The translations under genes and the position numbers were made by a program. Source: Microbacterium testaceum (GTDB lineage Bacteria > Actinomycetota > Actinomycetes > Actinomycetales > Microbacteriaceae). Taken from it: a stretch of 53,263 bases of DNA. Under the pieces are notes generated by a model. The model saw only the letters and a list, made by a program, of their open reading frames with translations, was not told the origin of the DNA and searched no databases. The stretch's first letter is position 1. Every line of letters starts with the position of its first letter. The stretch spans positions 1-53,263 of the forward strand of contig NZ_BJML01000013.1 of NCBI RefSeq assembly GCF_006539145.1, written 5' to 3'. This document shows positions 8,065 through 17,345 of the stretch, piece after piece.

Positions 8065-9438
8065 ATGAGCACACTCGTCACCGACTCCGGAGACCAGAAC
8101 CCCGGACAGCCCGATTGGGAGGCGGCAGAGACCCTCGCGATTCGCGGCGGTCGGCCCCTCCGAGGGACCGTCGAGGTCAAGGGCGCCAAGAACCTGGTGA
8201 CCAAGGCCATGGTGGCGGCGCTCCTGGGCGAGACCACGAGCACGCTGCGCGACGTACCGATGATCAGCGATGTGAAGGTCGTTCGCTCGCTCCTCGAGGT
8301 GCACGGCGTCACCGTGACCGAGGGCGACGAGGAAGGCACGCTCCACCTCGACCCCTCGGGCGCGGTCGCCGCGCACTTCGAAGAGATCGACGCGCACGCC
8401 GGCGCGTCGCGCATCCCGATCCTGTTCTGCGGGCCGCTGCTGCACCTGCTGGGCGAGGCGCTCATCCCCGACCTGGGCGGATGCCGCATCGGCGACCGCC
8501 CGATCAACTTCCACATGGACGCGCTGCGCGCGTTCGGCGCCGTCGTCGACAAGAGCTACGAGGGCATTCGCATCACGGCCCCCAACGGCCTGCACGGCGC
8601 CAACATCACGCTGCCGTATCCGAGCGTCGGTGCGACCGAGCAGGTGCTGCTCACCGCTGTGCGCGCGAAGGGCGTCACCGAGCTGCGCAACGCCGCGATC
8701 GAGCCCGAGATCATGGACCTCATCGCGGTGCTGCAGAAGATGGGCGCGATCATCTCGTACGAGCCGAACCGCGTCATCTTCATCGAGGGCGTCGACAAGC
8801 TCGTCGGCTACGACCACCGCGCGATCTTCGACCGCAACGAGGCCGCCTCCTGGGCGTGCGCGGCCCTGGCCACCGACGGCGAGATCTTCGCCAAGGGCGC
8901 CCGTCAGCAGGACATGCTGACCTTCCTCAACGTGTTCCGGAAGGCCGGCGGATGGTTCGACGTCCGAGAGGACGGCATCCTGTTCCGTCGCGGTGAGGCC
9001 CTCAAGCCCGTGATGGTCGAGACGGACGTGCACCCGGGCTTCATGACCGACTGGCAGCAGCCGCTCATCGTCGCTCTCACGCAGGCTCCCGGCACCTCGA
9101 CCGTGCACGAGACCGTGTACGAGAACCGCCTGGGCTTCACCGAGGCGTTGAACAAGATGGGGGCCGACATCGTCGTGCACCCGAAGGGCATCTCGAGCCC
9201 CGACCGCCGCGTTCCTCGACGCGACCTCGAGCAGGCTGCCGTCATCAACGGACCGACGCCGCTGCACGGCGCGGACGTCGAAGTGCCCGACCTCCGCGGC
9301 GGCTACAGCTACGTGATCGCGGCTCTCGCGGCCGAGGGCGAATCGACGGTGCGCAACATCGGCATCATCCGTCGCGGGTACGAGAAGTTCCTCGAGAAGC
9401 TCACCGCTCTCGACGCCGACTTCGACGTCGTGGGCTGA
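8065..9438 (+). CDS. murA: UDP-N-acetylglucosamine 1-carboxyvinyltransferase
   Basis: 457 residues. This is the first committed step of peptidoglycan synthesis, transferring enolpyruvate from PEP to UDP-GlcNAc. The substrate loop reads LGGCRIGDRP with the active-site cysteine at C140. Mycobacterial MurA carries Asp there and resists fosfomycin; this one keeps Cys. KGAKNLVTKAM near residue 40 is the conserved N-terminal KxxKN-type block. About 20 extra residues precede the fold. It begins a rightward run murA-plsC-gpsA-ddl with tiny or negative gaps. Confidence 0.97.
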   Translation: MSTLVTDSGDQNPGQPDWEAAETLAIRGGRPLRGTVEVKGAKNLVTKAMVAALLGETTSTLRDVPMISDVKVVRSLLEVHGVTVTEGDEEGTLHLDPSGAVAAHFEEIDAHAGASRIPILFCGPLLHLLGEALIPDLGGCRIGDRPINFHMDALRAFGAVVDKSYEGIRITAPNGLHGANITLPYPSVGATEQVLLTAVRAKGVTELRNAAIEPEIMDLIAVLQKMGAIISYEPNRVIFIEGVDKLVGYDHRAIFDRNEAASWACAALATDGEIFAKGARQQDMLTFLNVFRKAGGWFDVREDGILFRRGEALKPVMVETDVHPGFMTDWQQPLIVALTQAPGTSTVHETVYENRLGFTEALNKMGADIVVHPKGISSPDRRVPRRDLEQAAVINGPTPLHGADVEVPDLRGGYSYVIAALAAEGESTVRNIGIIRRGYEKFLEKLTALDADFDVVG

Positions 9439-9443
9439 CGCCG

Positions 9444-10184
9444 GTGGTCTCGAATCCCGAGAAGAGCCGCCCGAGCGCCTTCTGGCCGCTCGCGGCGATC
9501 ATCGTCCCCCTCACGGGACTCTTCGCCCGGATCGAGATCCGCGGCGCCGAGAACCTCCCGCGCGAGGGAGCGTACGTGCTGGCGCCGAACCACAACTCGG
9601 AGTTCGATCCGGTGATCGTCGCGGTCGCCGTCTGGCGGCTGGGCCGCGCCCCCCGGTTCATGGCGAAGGAGAGCCTGTTCAAGGTTCCCGTGCTCGGGGC
9701 CGCGCTCCGCGCGACCGGAATGGTTCCGGTACCCCGAGCCTCGACGAGCGCGAACCAGTCGATGAAGGCCGCCGAGCAGATCGCGCGCGACGGGCGCGGC
9801 GTCATCGTCTATGCCGAGGGCACCCTCACACGCGACCCCGAGCTCTGGCCGATGCGCGGCAAGACGGGCGCGGTGCGCCTGGCCCTGGCCGCAGACCTGC
9901 CGCTCATCCCCATGGCGCAGTGGGGCGTCCAGCAGATCCTGCCGCGCTACGGGAAGCTGAGGTTCCCCCGCCGCTCGCACGTGATCGTCGAGTTCGGCCC
10001 CGCGATGGACATGAGCGCCTACGCGGCGACGCCCACGCAACCGGCCACACTGACGAAAGCGACCGACGCGATGATGAACGAGGTCACGGCGATGCTCTCC
10101 GGCATCCGGGGCCTTCCTGCCCCCGCAGAGCGCTGGAACCCGTCGCAGCACGGGCAGAACGAGACGGGCCGCCTTGAGCCGTAA
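9444..10184 (+). CDS. 1-acyl-sn-glycerol-3-phosphate acyltransferase family protein
   Basis: 246 residues. The acyltransferase block I motif NHxxxxD is present as NHNSEFD near residues 51-57. Block III appears as YAEGTLTRDPE, where the usual EGTR arginine is shifted or replaced by leucine followed by TR. It has one hydrophobic stretch near the N-terminus. It would acylate lysophosphatidate or a related acceptor at the inner membrane. It starts at GTG 5 nt after murA, and its last 11 nt overlap gpsA, which makes its glycerol 3-phosphate substrate precursor. The precise acceptor is not provable from sequence. Confidence 0.9.
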   Translation: MVSNPEKSRPSAFWPLAAIIVPLTGLFARIEIRGAENLPREGAYVLAPNHNSEFDPVIVAVAVWRLGRAPRFMAKESLFKVPVLGAALRATGMVPVPRASTSANQSMKAAEQIARDGRGVIVYAEGTLTRDPELWPMRGKTGAVRLALAADLPLIPMAQWGVQQILPRYGKLRFPRRSHVIVEFGPAMDMSAYAATPTQPATLTKATDAMMNEVTAMLSGIRGLPAPAERWNPSQHGQNETGRLEP

Positions 10185-11316
10185 GAGCGCCCTGCCCGTC
10201 GCCGGCCCCAGAGTCGCCGTCGTCGGCGCCGGAAGCTGGGGGACGACCTTCGGCAAGATCCTGGCCGACGGCGGTGCGTCGGTCGTCATGTGGGCGCGCC
10301 GCCCGGAGCTCGCGGCCGAGATCACCGAGTCCAAGCGCAACAGCCGGTACCTCTCGGGTATCAACCTCCCACGCACGATGACCGCGACGACGGATCTGGC
10401 CCAGGCGCTGAACGGTGCGGAGCAGATCTACCTCTCGGTGCCGAGCCAGTCTCTCCGAGAGAACCTCGCCGCCATCAAGCCGCTCGTCGAGCGCACCGAC
10501 GTGCCGATCGTGTCGCTCATGAAAGGCGTCGAGAAGTCGACGGGCCTGCGCATGAGCCAGGTCATCGAGCAGGTGCTGCAGTGCGATCCTGCGCGCATCG
10601 CGGTGGCATCCGGCCCGAACCTCGCCCTCGAGATCGCGCGCGAGCAGCCGACCGCAGCCGTCATCAGCTCGCTCAGCCCCGAGACCGCCGAGGCCGTGGC
10701 CCGTCGCGCGCGCAACCGGTACTTCCGCTCGTTCGTGAACACCGACGTGATCGGCACCGAGTTCGGTGGAGTGCTGAAGAACCTCATCGCGGTGGCCATC
10801 GGCATCGTCGACGGCGTCGGGTACGGCGAGAACACGAAGGCCTCGATCATCACCCGTGGCCTCGTCGAGATGACCGACTTCGCGGTCGCGCAGGGCGCGC
10901 AGCCCGAGACGCTCCAGGGCCTCGCGGGACTCGGCGATCTCATCGCGACGTGCCAGTCGCCGCTCAGCCGCAACAACACCGCGGGGCGCCTGCTCGGACA
11001 GGGCTACGGCTACAAGGAGGTCGTCGCTCAGATGCAGCAGACCGCCGAGGGGCTGGCATCCGTGGCTCCCGTTCTTCAGCTCGCGAAGCAGGTCGGCGTC
11101 GACATGCCGATCGTGCAGCAGGTGAAGATGGTGCTCGACGGGACGATGGACCCGCGCGACATCGCACCGCACCTGACGACAGACGACGACCAGCCGCAGG
11201 GCGAGAGGACGCAGAATGACCAAACCGGTGGTGGTGGTGCTCTTCGGCGGGCGCTCCAGCGAGCATTCGATCAGTTCCGCCACGGCGGGCGGGGTGCTGC
11301 GGGCGATCGACCGTGA
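10174..11316 (+). CDS. gpsA: NAD(P)-dependent glycerol-3-phosphate dehydrogenase
   Basis: 380 residues. The Rossmann motif VGAGSWGTTFGKILA sits at 17-31, with the conserved lysines K117 (SLMKG) and K202 (GVLKNLIAVA). It reduces dihydroxyacetone phosphate to sn-glycerol 3-phosphate for lipids. The TTG start overlaps the plsC-type gene by 11 nt. The C-terminus is longer than usual: residues after about 340 are a polar Gly/Arg-rich tail, and the last 101 nt overlap the start of ddl in another frame. Either this is a genuine long overlap or the stop has drifted downstream. Confidence 0.95.
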   Translation: MSRKSALPVAGPRVAVVGAGSWGTTFGKILADGGASVVMWARRPELAAEITESKRNSRYLSGINLPRTMTATTDLAQALNGAEQIYLSVPSQSLRENLAAIKPLVERTDVPIVSLMKGVEKSTGLRMSQVIEQVLQCDPARIAVASGPNLALEIAREQPTAAVISSLSPETAEAVARRARNRYFRSFVNTDVIGTEFGGVLKNLIAVAIGIVDGVGYGENTKASIITRGLVEMTDFAVAQGAQPETLQGLAGLGDLIATCQSPLSRNNTAGRLLGQGYGYKEVVAQMQQTAEGLASVAPVLQLAKQVGVDMPIVQQVKMVLDGTMDPRDIAPHLTTDDDQPQGERTQNDQTGGGGALRRALQRAFDQFRHGGRGAAGDRP

Positions 11317-12301
11317 CCGCTTCCGGGTCATCCCGGTCGGCATCACCCGCGACGGCGCTTTCGTTCTCGAAGACGACGATCCCGACAAGTTCGCGCTGAT
11401 CCCCGACGCACTGCCCGAGGTGCGCGACAACGGCACGCGCGTTCGCCTGCCCGACTCGACGCTCTCACGCGAGTGGACGGTGACGGATGCCGAGGGCACT
11501 CGGTCGCTCGGCGACGTCGACGTCGTGCTGCCGATCCTGCACGGACGATTCGGTGAGGACGGTACGGTGCAGGGGCTGCTCGAGCTGCTCGGCATCCCGT
11601 ACGCCGGCGGCGGTGTGCTCATGTCGGCGATCGGCATGAACAAGCACGTGACCAAGCAGGTGCTCCGCGCCGCGAACGTGCCCGTGGTGCCGTGGGTCGC
11701 GGTGACCCGCGCCGACCTCGCGCGCGACCGCTCGCTGTGGGAGCGCCGCATCCGAGCGCTCGACCTGCCCGTGTTCGTCAAGCCGAACGAGGCCGGCTCC
11801 AGCGTCGGCGTCACGAAGGTGTCGCAGTGGGATGACCTCGACGCCGCTCTCGACACCGCGTTCGCCGAAGACGGGCTGGTGCTGGTCGAGAAGGCGATCG
11901 TCGGCCGCGAGGTGGAGTGCGGCGTGCTGCCCGGGCGCGATGGCGGACCGGTGCGTGTCAGCGTCGCCGGCGAGATCGTCGTGACGGGGCGCGAGTTCTA
12001 CGACTTCGAGGCCAAGTACCTGGGAGCCGCGGGCGTCGACCTCGTGTGCCCCGCCGACCTGCGCGAGGGCGAGCTGGGGGAGATGCAGCGCATCGCCGCC
12101 CAGGCGTTCGAAGCGATCGGCGGTCAGGGCCTTGCCCGCGTGGACTTCTTCTACACCGGCACCGAGTTCTATGTGAACGAAGTCAACACGATGCCCGGGT
12201 TCACCCCGATCTCGATGTTCCCCACCTGCTGGATCGCCTCGGGGCTGTCGTATCCCGACCTCATCACCGACCTGCTCGACGCGGGGCTCGCGAAGGCCTG
12301 A
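11216..12301 (+). CDS. ddl: D-alanine--D-alanine ligase
   Basis: 361 residues of the ATP-grasp Ddl family. Motifs are FGGRSSEHSIS near 10-20, KPNEAGSSVGVTKV near 183-196, and the Mg-binding EVNTMPGFTPISMFP near the C-terminus. It makes the D-Ala-D-Ala dipeptide for peptidoglycan. The ATG has GAGAGGA 8 nt upstream, which supports this start although it lies inside gpsA (101-nt overlap). The gene is convergent with a DUF3515 lipoprotein gene. The 127 bp between the two is GC-rich with no clear terminator. Confidence 0.97.
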   Translation: MTKPVVVVLFGGRSSEHSISSATAGGVLRAIDRDRFRVIPVGITRDGAFVLEDDDPDKFALIPDALPEVRDNGTRVRLPDSTLSREWTVTDAEGTRSLGDVDVVLPILHGRFGEDGTVQGLLELLGIPYAGGGVLMSAIGMNKHVTKQVLRAANVPVVPWVAVTRADLARDRSLWERRIRALDLPVFVKPNEAGSSVGVTKVSQWDDLDAALDTAFAEDGLVLVEKAIVGREVECGVLPGRDGGPVRVSVAGEIVVTGREFYDFEAKYLGAAGVDLVCPADLREGELGEMQRIAAQAFEAIGGQGLARVDFFYTGTEFYVNEVNTMPGFTPISMFPTCWIASGLSYPDLITDLLDAGLAKA

Positions 12302-12428
12302 GTCACGGCTCGGTCCGTCGTGCACACCGGCGGGCCGGGTCGGCGGCGCGCCGTGGCCGGGGCCGGTGACGCCGGTGCGTCGGGGATCGTCCCGCGGCTG
12401 TGCACGCGGGGGTCGGACGCGGCGCGCG

Positions 12429-12932
12429 CTACGGCGTCGGACTCGGCGAGGGCGTGGCGTCGGATGCCGAGGTGCACACGGCGCCCGTCGACGGCAGGTA
12501 TTGGCTGATCAGCGGTCCGAGGGCCTGCGCCACATCGGCGCTGCTGGCCTCCTTGTAATCCAGGTAGACCTGGACCGCGGGGCTGCGCCCGAACGTCGTC
12601 AGCGTGTACCGGTTCTCGGCTGCCTGCGACTCGTCGACAAGCCAGTCCACGCCGTTGAACGGGCGACACGGCAGGGTGGACGGGCCGGGGGTCTCGAGCC
12701 CGCACGTCATGAGGATCGCGGTGGGATCTCCCCACGCACCGGTCGACTGCGCATCGGTCCAGCGACGGTTCTGCCCCGAGATCGTCTGGGGCAGTCGCGA
12801 GGTGATCTCGGCGCACGCCGGGTCGTTCGCGTTCTTGGCCGGCTGCATCGCGACCGTGGTGCTGCACGCCGCGAGCCCGGGGAGGAGGGTGGCGGCGGCG
12901 AGGAGCGCGAGGAGGCGGGAGGAGCGGGGCAC
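12429..12932 (-). CDS. DUF3515 family lipoprotein
   Basis: 167 residues. A signal peptide with lipobox LAAC places the lipidated cysteine at C23. The mature part contains four further cysteines and the YLPSTGAVC-type end typical of DUF3515, then a Pro/Ser/Thr tail. Function is unknown. DUF3515 genes commonly sit between ddl and thiL in actinobacteria, as here. The GTG start is preceded by TAGCCT (12944-12939) with a 6-nt gap, so the transcript may be leaderless; the gap is also GGAGGG, which could act as a ribosome binding site. Confidence 0.88.
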   Translation of the reverse strand: MPRSSRLLALLAAATLLPGLAACSTTVAMQPAKNANDPACAEITSRLPQTISGQNRRWTDAQSTGAWGDPTAILMTCGLETPGPSTLPCRPFNGVDWLVDESQAAENRYTLTTFGRSPAVQVYLDYKEASSADVAQALGPLISQYLPSTGAVCTSASDATPSPSPTP

Positions 12933-12938
12933 CCCTCC

Positions 12939-12951
12939 AGGCTAATAGCGT
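12939..12951. promoter_or_regulatory. Back-to-back -10 boxes for DUF3515 gene and thiL
   Basis: TAGCGT (12946-12951, plus strand) lies 6 nt before the thiL GTG. TAGCCT (12944-12939, minus strand) lies 6 nt before the DUF3515 GTG. The boxes are 1 nt apart, so the two polymerases would compete for the same DNA. Confidence 0.6.
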
Positions 12952-12957
12952 GGGGGA

Positions 12958-13962
12958 GTGACCGACGCCGAGACCACCCGTGCAACCACTGTGGGCGACC
13001 TGAGCGAGGGGCAGATCCTGCGCGGCATCCTGGACCGTCTTCCGCCGTCGACCGCCCCGGTCGGGCCCGGTGACGATGCCGCTGTGCTGTCTGTCCCGGA
13101 CGGGCGGGTCGTGGCGACGACCGACACGCTCGTGCACGGGCCCGACTTCCGGCTGGCGTGGTCGTCGCCGTTCGATCTCGGCTTCAAGTCCGCGGCGGTG
13201 AACCTCGCCGATGTCGCCGCCATGGGTGCGCGCCCGATCGCTCTGCTCGTCGCGCTCGCGATGCCCGACGACACGCCGATCTCCTTCGTCCGCGGGTTCG
13301 CCGACGGTCTCGCCGCCGCCTGCGCGGAGCTCGCCCCCGACTGCGCGGTTGAGGGCGGCGATCTCACCGTCTCGAACACCCTGACGATCGCCGTGACGGC
13401 CCTGGGGAGCCTCGACGGGCGCGAGCCCGTGCGTCGCTCCGGTGCCCGCGTCGGAGACGGCGTCTACGTGATCGGCGAGCTCGGCGAAGCCGCGAGGGGA
13501 CTCGAGGTGCTGTTCGGGCGGTTCCGGGATGCCGACGGCACTCCCCTCGTGATCACGCCCGAGGCCCGGGCGGCGCTCGGTGCCGACGACGCGCGCGGGC
13601 TGGCTCGCCAGCTCACGCCGCGACCGCCGATCGCGGAGGCGTTGCGCGCCGCGGACGCGGGGGCCACCGCGATGATGGACATCTCCGATGGTCTCGTCCT
13701 CGACGCAACACGCATGGCCGATGCCTCGGGGGTCACGATCGCCCTCGACTCCGCGACCCTCGGCGACGACCCCGACCGGGCGCTCGGCGGGGGAGAGGAC
13801 CACGGGTTCCTCGTGACGTTCGCCGCCGAGGCGCGCCCGCTGGGCCGTCGCGTGGGAACGGTCGTGGCACGCAGGAGCGAAGCCGTCACCGTCGACGATC
13901 GGCGCTGGTCGGGCCGGGGCGGTTGGGATCCGTACCGCGACTGGGACGCCGGTCGCGGCTGA
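12958..13962 (+). CDS. thiL: Thiamine-phosphate kinase
   Basis: 334 residues. It phosphorylates thiamine monophosphate to the diphosphate cofactor. The ThiL signatures GPGDDAAVL (near 36-44), DTLVHGPDF, KSAAVNLADVAAMGARP and MMDISDGLVLD are all present. The GTG start directly follows a TAGCGT box with a 6-nt gap, consistent with a leaderless mRNA. It is convergent with rsmD, with only 4 nt between the stops. Confidence 0.96.
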   Translation: MTDAETTRATTVGDLSEGQILRGILDRLPPSTAPVGPGDDAAVLSVPDGRVVATTDTLVHGPDFRLAWSSPFDLGFKSAAVNLADVAAMGARPIALLVALAMPDDTPISFVRGFADGLAAACAELAPDCAVEGGDLTVSNTLTIAVTALGSLDGREPVRRSGARVGDGVYVIGELGEAARGLEVLFGRFRDADGTPLVITPEARAALGADDARGLARQLTPRPPIAEALRAADAGATAMMDISDGLVLDATRMADASGVTIALDSATLGDDPDRALGGGEDHGFLVTFAAEARPLGRRVGTVVARRSEAVTVDDRRWSGRGGWDPYRDWDAGRG

Positions 13963-13966
13963 GGGA

Positions 13967-14533
13967 TCAGACGCTCTGCGGTCGCCCCCACCACATCGTG
14001 GTGTCGCCGTAGGCGCGATCGCGCTCGGCCTCGAGTCCCGCGGCGGCCCACTCGGGAGCGGCGGATCGTTTCGCCCGCTCGACGATCACCGTGGCGTCGG
14101 GGTGCAGGCGCGGCGCGAGCGCGACGAGCGCTTTCGTGAGCTCGTCGTCGGCGAGGTCGTAGGGCGGATCGAGGAAGACGAGGTCCCATTCGAGGACGGA
14201 TGCCGAGAGGAACGTCGTGACGTTCGCCTTGTGCACGCGCGCGGGGGCGGTGACGCCGGCCGTCTTCACCCGTTCGGCGTTCTTGCGGATGAGGGCCGCG
14301 GCGGGCGCCGACAGTTCGACGAGGTCCGCAGAGGCGGCGCCGCGACTGAGGCTCTCGAGCCCCAGGGCGCCGGAGCCCGCGAAGAGATCGGCCACGCGCG
14401 CGTCGTCGAGCAGGCCCGCGGATTCGAGAGCTCCGAAGAGCGACTCGCGGACGCGGTCGCTCGTGGGACGGGTGCCCTTGGGTGGGACGTCGAGGACCGT
14501 GCCTCCGGCCCGGCCCGAGATGATGCGCGTCAC
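13967..14533 (-). CDS. rsmD: 16S rRNA (guanine(966)-N2)-methyltransferase
   Basis: 188 residues. The SAM-binding motif is DLFAGSGALGLESLSRG near 48-64, and the catalytic DPPYDL lies near 122-127. The N-terminal RIISGRAGG and RPTSDRVRESLF are RsmD hallmarks. The GTG at 14533 follows TAGGCT (14545-14540) with a 6-nt gap. The gene is divergent from recG; in many bacteria rsmD is followed by coaD, and here coaD lies just beyond recG. Confidence 0.95.
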   Translation of the reverse strand: MTRIISGRAGGTVLDVPPKGTRPTSDRVRESLFGALESAGLLDDARVADLFAGSGALGLESLSRGAASADLVELSAPAAALIRKNAERVKTAGVTAPARVHKANVTTFLSASVLEWDLVFLDPPYDLADDELTKALVALAPRLHPDATVIVERAKRSAAPEWAAAGLEAERDRAYGDTTMWWGRPQSV

Positions 14534-14604
14534 CTCTCCAGCCTAGGGTCCTCGGCGCGGCGGTCCCGTGCGCGCGCGCGAACGGCGATGTCCGAGGGCC
14601 TGCC

Positions 14605-14616
14605 TAGACTCGGAGC
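14605..14616 (+). promoter_or_regulatory. Probable -10 box for recG
   Basis: TAGACT at 14605-14610 lies 6 nt before the ATG. This is the same spacing as the other leaderless-type starts in the window. Confidence 0.55.
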
Positions 14617-16791
14617 ATGCCCGGATTCTCGCTCGCGTCGCGCCTGGACGGCGCCATCGGCGGCAAGACCGCGACGGCATTCGAGAAGGCGTTCGGCGTG
14701 AAGACGGTGGGCGAGCTGCTCGAGCACTACCCCCGGCGCTATGCCCGTCGGGGTGAGCTCACGCCCATCGATTCCCTCCCGCTCGGGGAGCCGGTCACGA
14801 TCGTCGCCGAGGTGGTCAGCGCGAACGAGCGTCGCATGCAGAACCGCCGCGGCTCCCTGCTCGAAGTCGTCATCAGCGACGGAGACGGGCGCATGTCGCT
14901 GACCTTCTTCAATCAGCCCTGGCGCTTGAAAGACCTCACTCCGGGGCGCCGCGGCATCTTCTCGGGCAAGGTCGGCGAGTACCGCCGCCAGACGCAGCTG
15001 ACGAACCCCGACTATGAGCTGTTCGACGACATCGCCGAGGCTCGTGCCGAGGCCGAGGTGACGGCGAAGCGGCCCATCCCGATCTATCCCGCGACGAGCT
15101 CGATCCCGAGCACGCTCGTGCAGAAGACCATCTCTCTCGTGCTCGACGGACTCGGAGAGGTCGAAGACCCTCTGCCCGACGACCTGCGAGCCCGCCGCGG
15201 TCTCCTCCCCGCGCGCGCGGCGCTCGAGCAGATCCATCGCCCCGAGACCGACGACGACATCCCGCCCGCGGTCGCGACCCTGCGCATGCATGAGGCTTTC
15301 GTTCTGCAGACAGCCCTGCTCCAGCAGCGGCAGTTCGTGCGGGCTCTGTCGGCGACGAAGCGGCCGGCGGAGGCCGGTGGTCTGCTCGAGCGGTTCGATG
15401 CCATCCTTCCGTTCGAATTGACCGCCGACCAGCAGAGCGTGGGAGCTCAGCTCGAGGCCGACCTCGTGGCCGATTGGCCCATGAACCGTCTCGTTCAGGG
15501 TGAGGTGGGTTCGGGCAAGACGCTCGTGGCGCTTCGCGCGATGCTGCAGGTCGCCGAGTCCGGCGGGCAGTCCGCCCTCATCGCCCCCACCGAGGTGCTG
15601 GCCGGTCAACACTTGCGCTCGATCGCCCGCATGCTCGGCCCCGAGCTCGCGCCCGAGATCATGCCGACGCTGCTCACCGGGCAGATGCCCGCCGCCGAAC
15701 GACGCAAGGCGGCTCTGCGCGTCGCGTCGGGTCAGGCGCGGATCGTCGTGGGGACCCACGCGCTGCTGAGTGCGAGCACCACCTTCGCGGACCTCGGCTT
15801 CGTCGTCGTCGACGAGCAGCACCGATTCGGGGTCGACCAGCGCGAGGCGCTGCGCTCCAAGGGAAGCTCCCCGCACACGCTCGTGCTGACGGCCACTCCG
15901 ATTCCGCGCACGGTGGCGATGACGGTGTTCGGTGACCTCGACGTCTCGACCATTCGCACCATGCCGGCCGGGCGTGCCGGCATCCAGTCCTTCGTCGCGC
16001 CGCTGGCCGAGAAACCCGCGTGGTTCGCCCGTGTGTGGGATCGCGTCGCCGAAGAGGTCGCGTTGGGCCGCCAGGCCTTCGTCGTGTGCGCCGCCATCGA
16101 CTCCGACCAGCTCACCGCCGACGAGAAGACCGACGAACCCGCCGATGTGCCCGCTGCCGCGGCCGAGGGAGCGCGCACCCGGTGGGGTGTCGTTCAGGTC
16201 GAGGCGCTTCTGTCACGGTTGCCCACGTTCGACGGCATCCGCGTGCAGATCCTGCACGGCAAGATGCCCTCCGACGAGAAAGACTCCGTCATGCAGGCCT
16301 TCGCGCGCGGCGACATCGACGTGCTGGTCGCCACCACCGTGATCGAGGTCGGGGTCGATGTGCCGAACGCGTCGACCATGGTCATCCTCGAGGCTGACCG
16401 CTTCGGCGTCTCGCAGCTGCATCAGCTGCGCGGGCGCGTCGGCCGGGGCGGCCTCCCGGGCCTGTGCCTGCTGGTGACCGAGGCCGCGCCGGGTACGTCG
16501 GCGCGCTCTCGCGTCGAAGCCGTGGCTGCGACGCTCGACGGGTTCGCCCTCGCCGAGGTCGACCTCGAGCTGCGCGGAGAGGGAGACGTGCTCGGCGGCG
16601 CGCAGTCGGGGGCCCGTTCGTCGCTGCGTCTGTTGCGCGTCGTCACCGACGCCGATCTCATCACCGAGGCCCGCGCCGAGGGTGAGAGGCTTCTCGCCGA
16701 CGATCCGGCTCTGCTTCGGCATCCCGGCCTCGCCGCAGCACTCGAACGGCGCGTGGGTGTCGAGGAGCGCGCCGCTCTGGCGAAGTCCTGA
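14617..16791 (+). CDS. recG: ATP-dependent DNA helicase RecG
   Basis: 724 residues. An N-terminal OB-fold wedge region (about 45-140) binds branched DNA. Helicase motif I, GEVGSGKT, lies near 295-302, and the DExH box reads DEQH near 398. HTLVLTATPIPRTVAMT and QLRGRVGRG mark later motifs. RecG remodels stalled forks and Holliday junctions. The middle linker (PADVPAAAAEGARTRWG) is slightly expanded, as in other actinobacterial RecG proteins. coaD follows after 41 nt with its own -10 box. Confidence 0.97.
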   Translation: MPGFSLASRLDGAIGGKTATAFEKAFGVKTVGELLEHYPRRYARRGELTPIDSLPLGEPVTIVAEVVSANERRMQNRRGSLLEVVISDGDGRMSLTFFNQPWRLKDLTPGRRGIFSGKVGEYRRQTQLTNPDYELFDDIAEARAEAEVTAKRPIPIYPATSSIPSTLVQKTISLVLDGLGEVEDPLPDDLRARRGLLPARAALEQIHRPETDDDIPPAVATLRMHEAFVLQTALLQQRQFVRALSATKRPAEAGGLLERFDAILPFELTADQQSVGAQLEADLVADWPMNRLVQGEVGSGKTLVALRAMLQVAESGGQSALIAPTEVLAGQHLRSIARMLGPELAPEIMPTLLTGQMPAAERRKAALRVASGQARIVVGTHALLSASTTFADLGFVVVDEQHRFGVDQREALRSKGSSPHTLVLTATPIPRTVAMTVFGDLDVSTIRTMPAGRAGIQSFVAPLAEKPAWFARVWDRVAEEVALGRQAFVVCAAIDSDQLTADEKTDEPADVPAAAAEGARTRWGVVQVEALLSRLPTFDGIRVQILHGKMPSDEKDSVMQAFARGDIDVLVATTVIEVGVDVPNASTMVILEADRFGVSQLHQLRGRVGRGGLPGLCLLVTEAAPGTSARSRVEAVAATLDGFALAEVDLELRGEGDVLGGAQSGARSSLRLLRVVTDADLITEARAEGERLLADDPALLRHPGLAAALERRVGVEERAALAKS

Positions 16792-16820
16792 CCGTCGGGT
16801 CGTTCCGAGGGTCGCATCGG

Positions 16821-16832
16821 TAGGCTGGCCGC
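16821..16832 (+). promoter_or_regulatory. Probable -10 box for coaD
   Basis: TAGGCT at 16821-16826 is followed by GGCCGC and the coaD ATG, the 6-nt leaderless spacing. Confidence 0.55.
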
Positions 16833-17330
16833 ATGGACCCCCGGATCGCCGTCGTTCCCGGCTCATTCGACCCGCCCACCCTCGGCCACCTCGACGTCAT
16901 CCGCCGCGCGGCCGGGCTCTTCGACCAGCTGCACGTGCTCGTGGTCCACAACCCGGGCAAAGAAGCGATGCTCCCCATCGCCCAGCGGCAGAGCCTGCTC
17001 GAGCGGTCGATCGCCGAGGCCGGCGTCGAGGGCGACGTCATCGTCGCCGCGTGGAGCATGGGCTTGCTCGTCGATTACTGCACCGAGGTGGGGGCGAAGG
17101 TGCTGGTGAAGGGCATCCGTTCTCAGGTGGACGTGGCCTACGAGACGCCGATGGCGATCGTGAACCGCGACCTCGCGCACGTCGAGACGGTGTTCCTGCT
17201 GCCCGACCCCTCGCACGCGCTCGTCTCGAGCTCGCTCGTACGTCAGGTGGCCGGACTCGGCGGCGACGTGTCGCCCTACGTCCCGCCCGCCGTCGCGCGC
17301 TTCCTCGATACCGGCGCCCGCGGCATCTGA
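16833..17330 (+). CDS. coaD: Pantetheine-phosphate adenylyltransferase
   Basis: 165 residues, standard length. The nucleotidyltransferase motif is [13 protein letters not shown], with TLGH at 16-19. [16 protein letters not shown] and the SSSLVRQVA motif (ISSTxVR equivalent) are present. It forms dephospho-CoA from 4'-phosphopantetheine and ATP. A complex palindromic element follows its stop. Confidence 0.97.
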   Translation: MDPRIAVVPGSFDPPTLGHLDVIRRAAGLFDQLHVLVVHNPGKEAMLPIAQRQSLLERSIAEAGVEGDVIVAAWSMGLLVDYCTEVGAKVLVKGIRSQVDVAYETPMAIVNRDLAHVETVFLLPDPSHALVSSSLVRQVAGLGGDVSPYVPPAVARFLDTGARGI

Positions 17331-17345
17331 CGCGCGCCGTCCCCC

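Noticed and set aside
8065..9438. MurA with a mycobacterial-type Asp active site (intrinsic fosfomycin resistance)
   Set aside because: The loop reads GGCRIGDRP, so the cysteine is present at residue 140.
14530..15876. Minus-strand frame opposite recG
   Set aside because: No start signal and no family motif; recG occupies the region with all helicase motifs.
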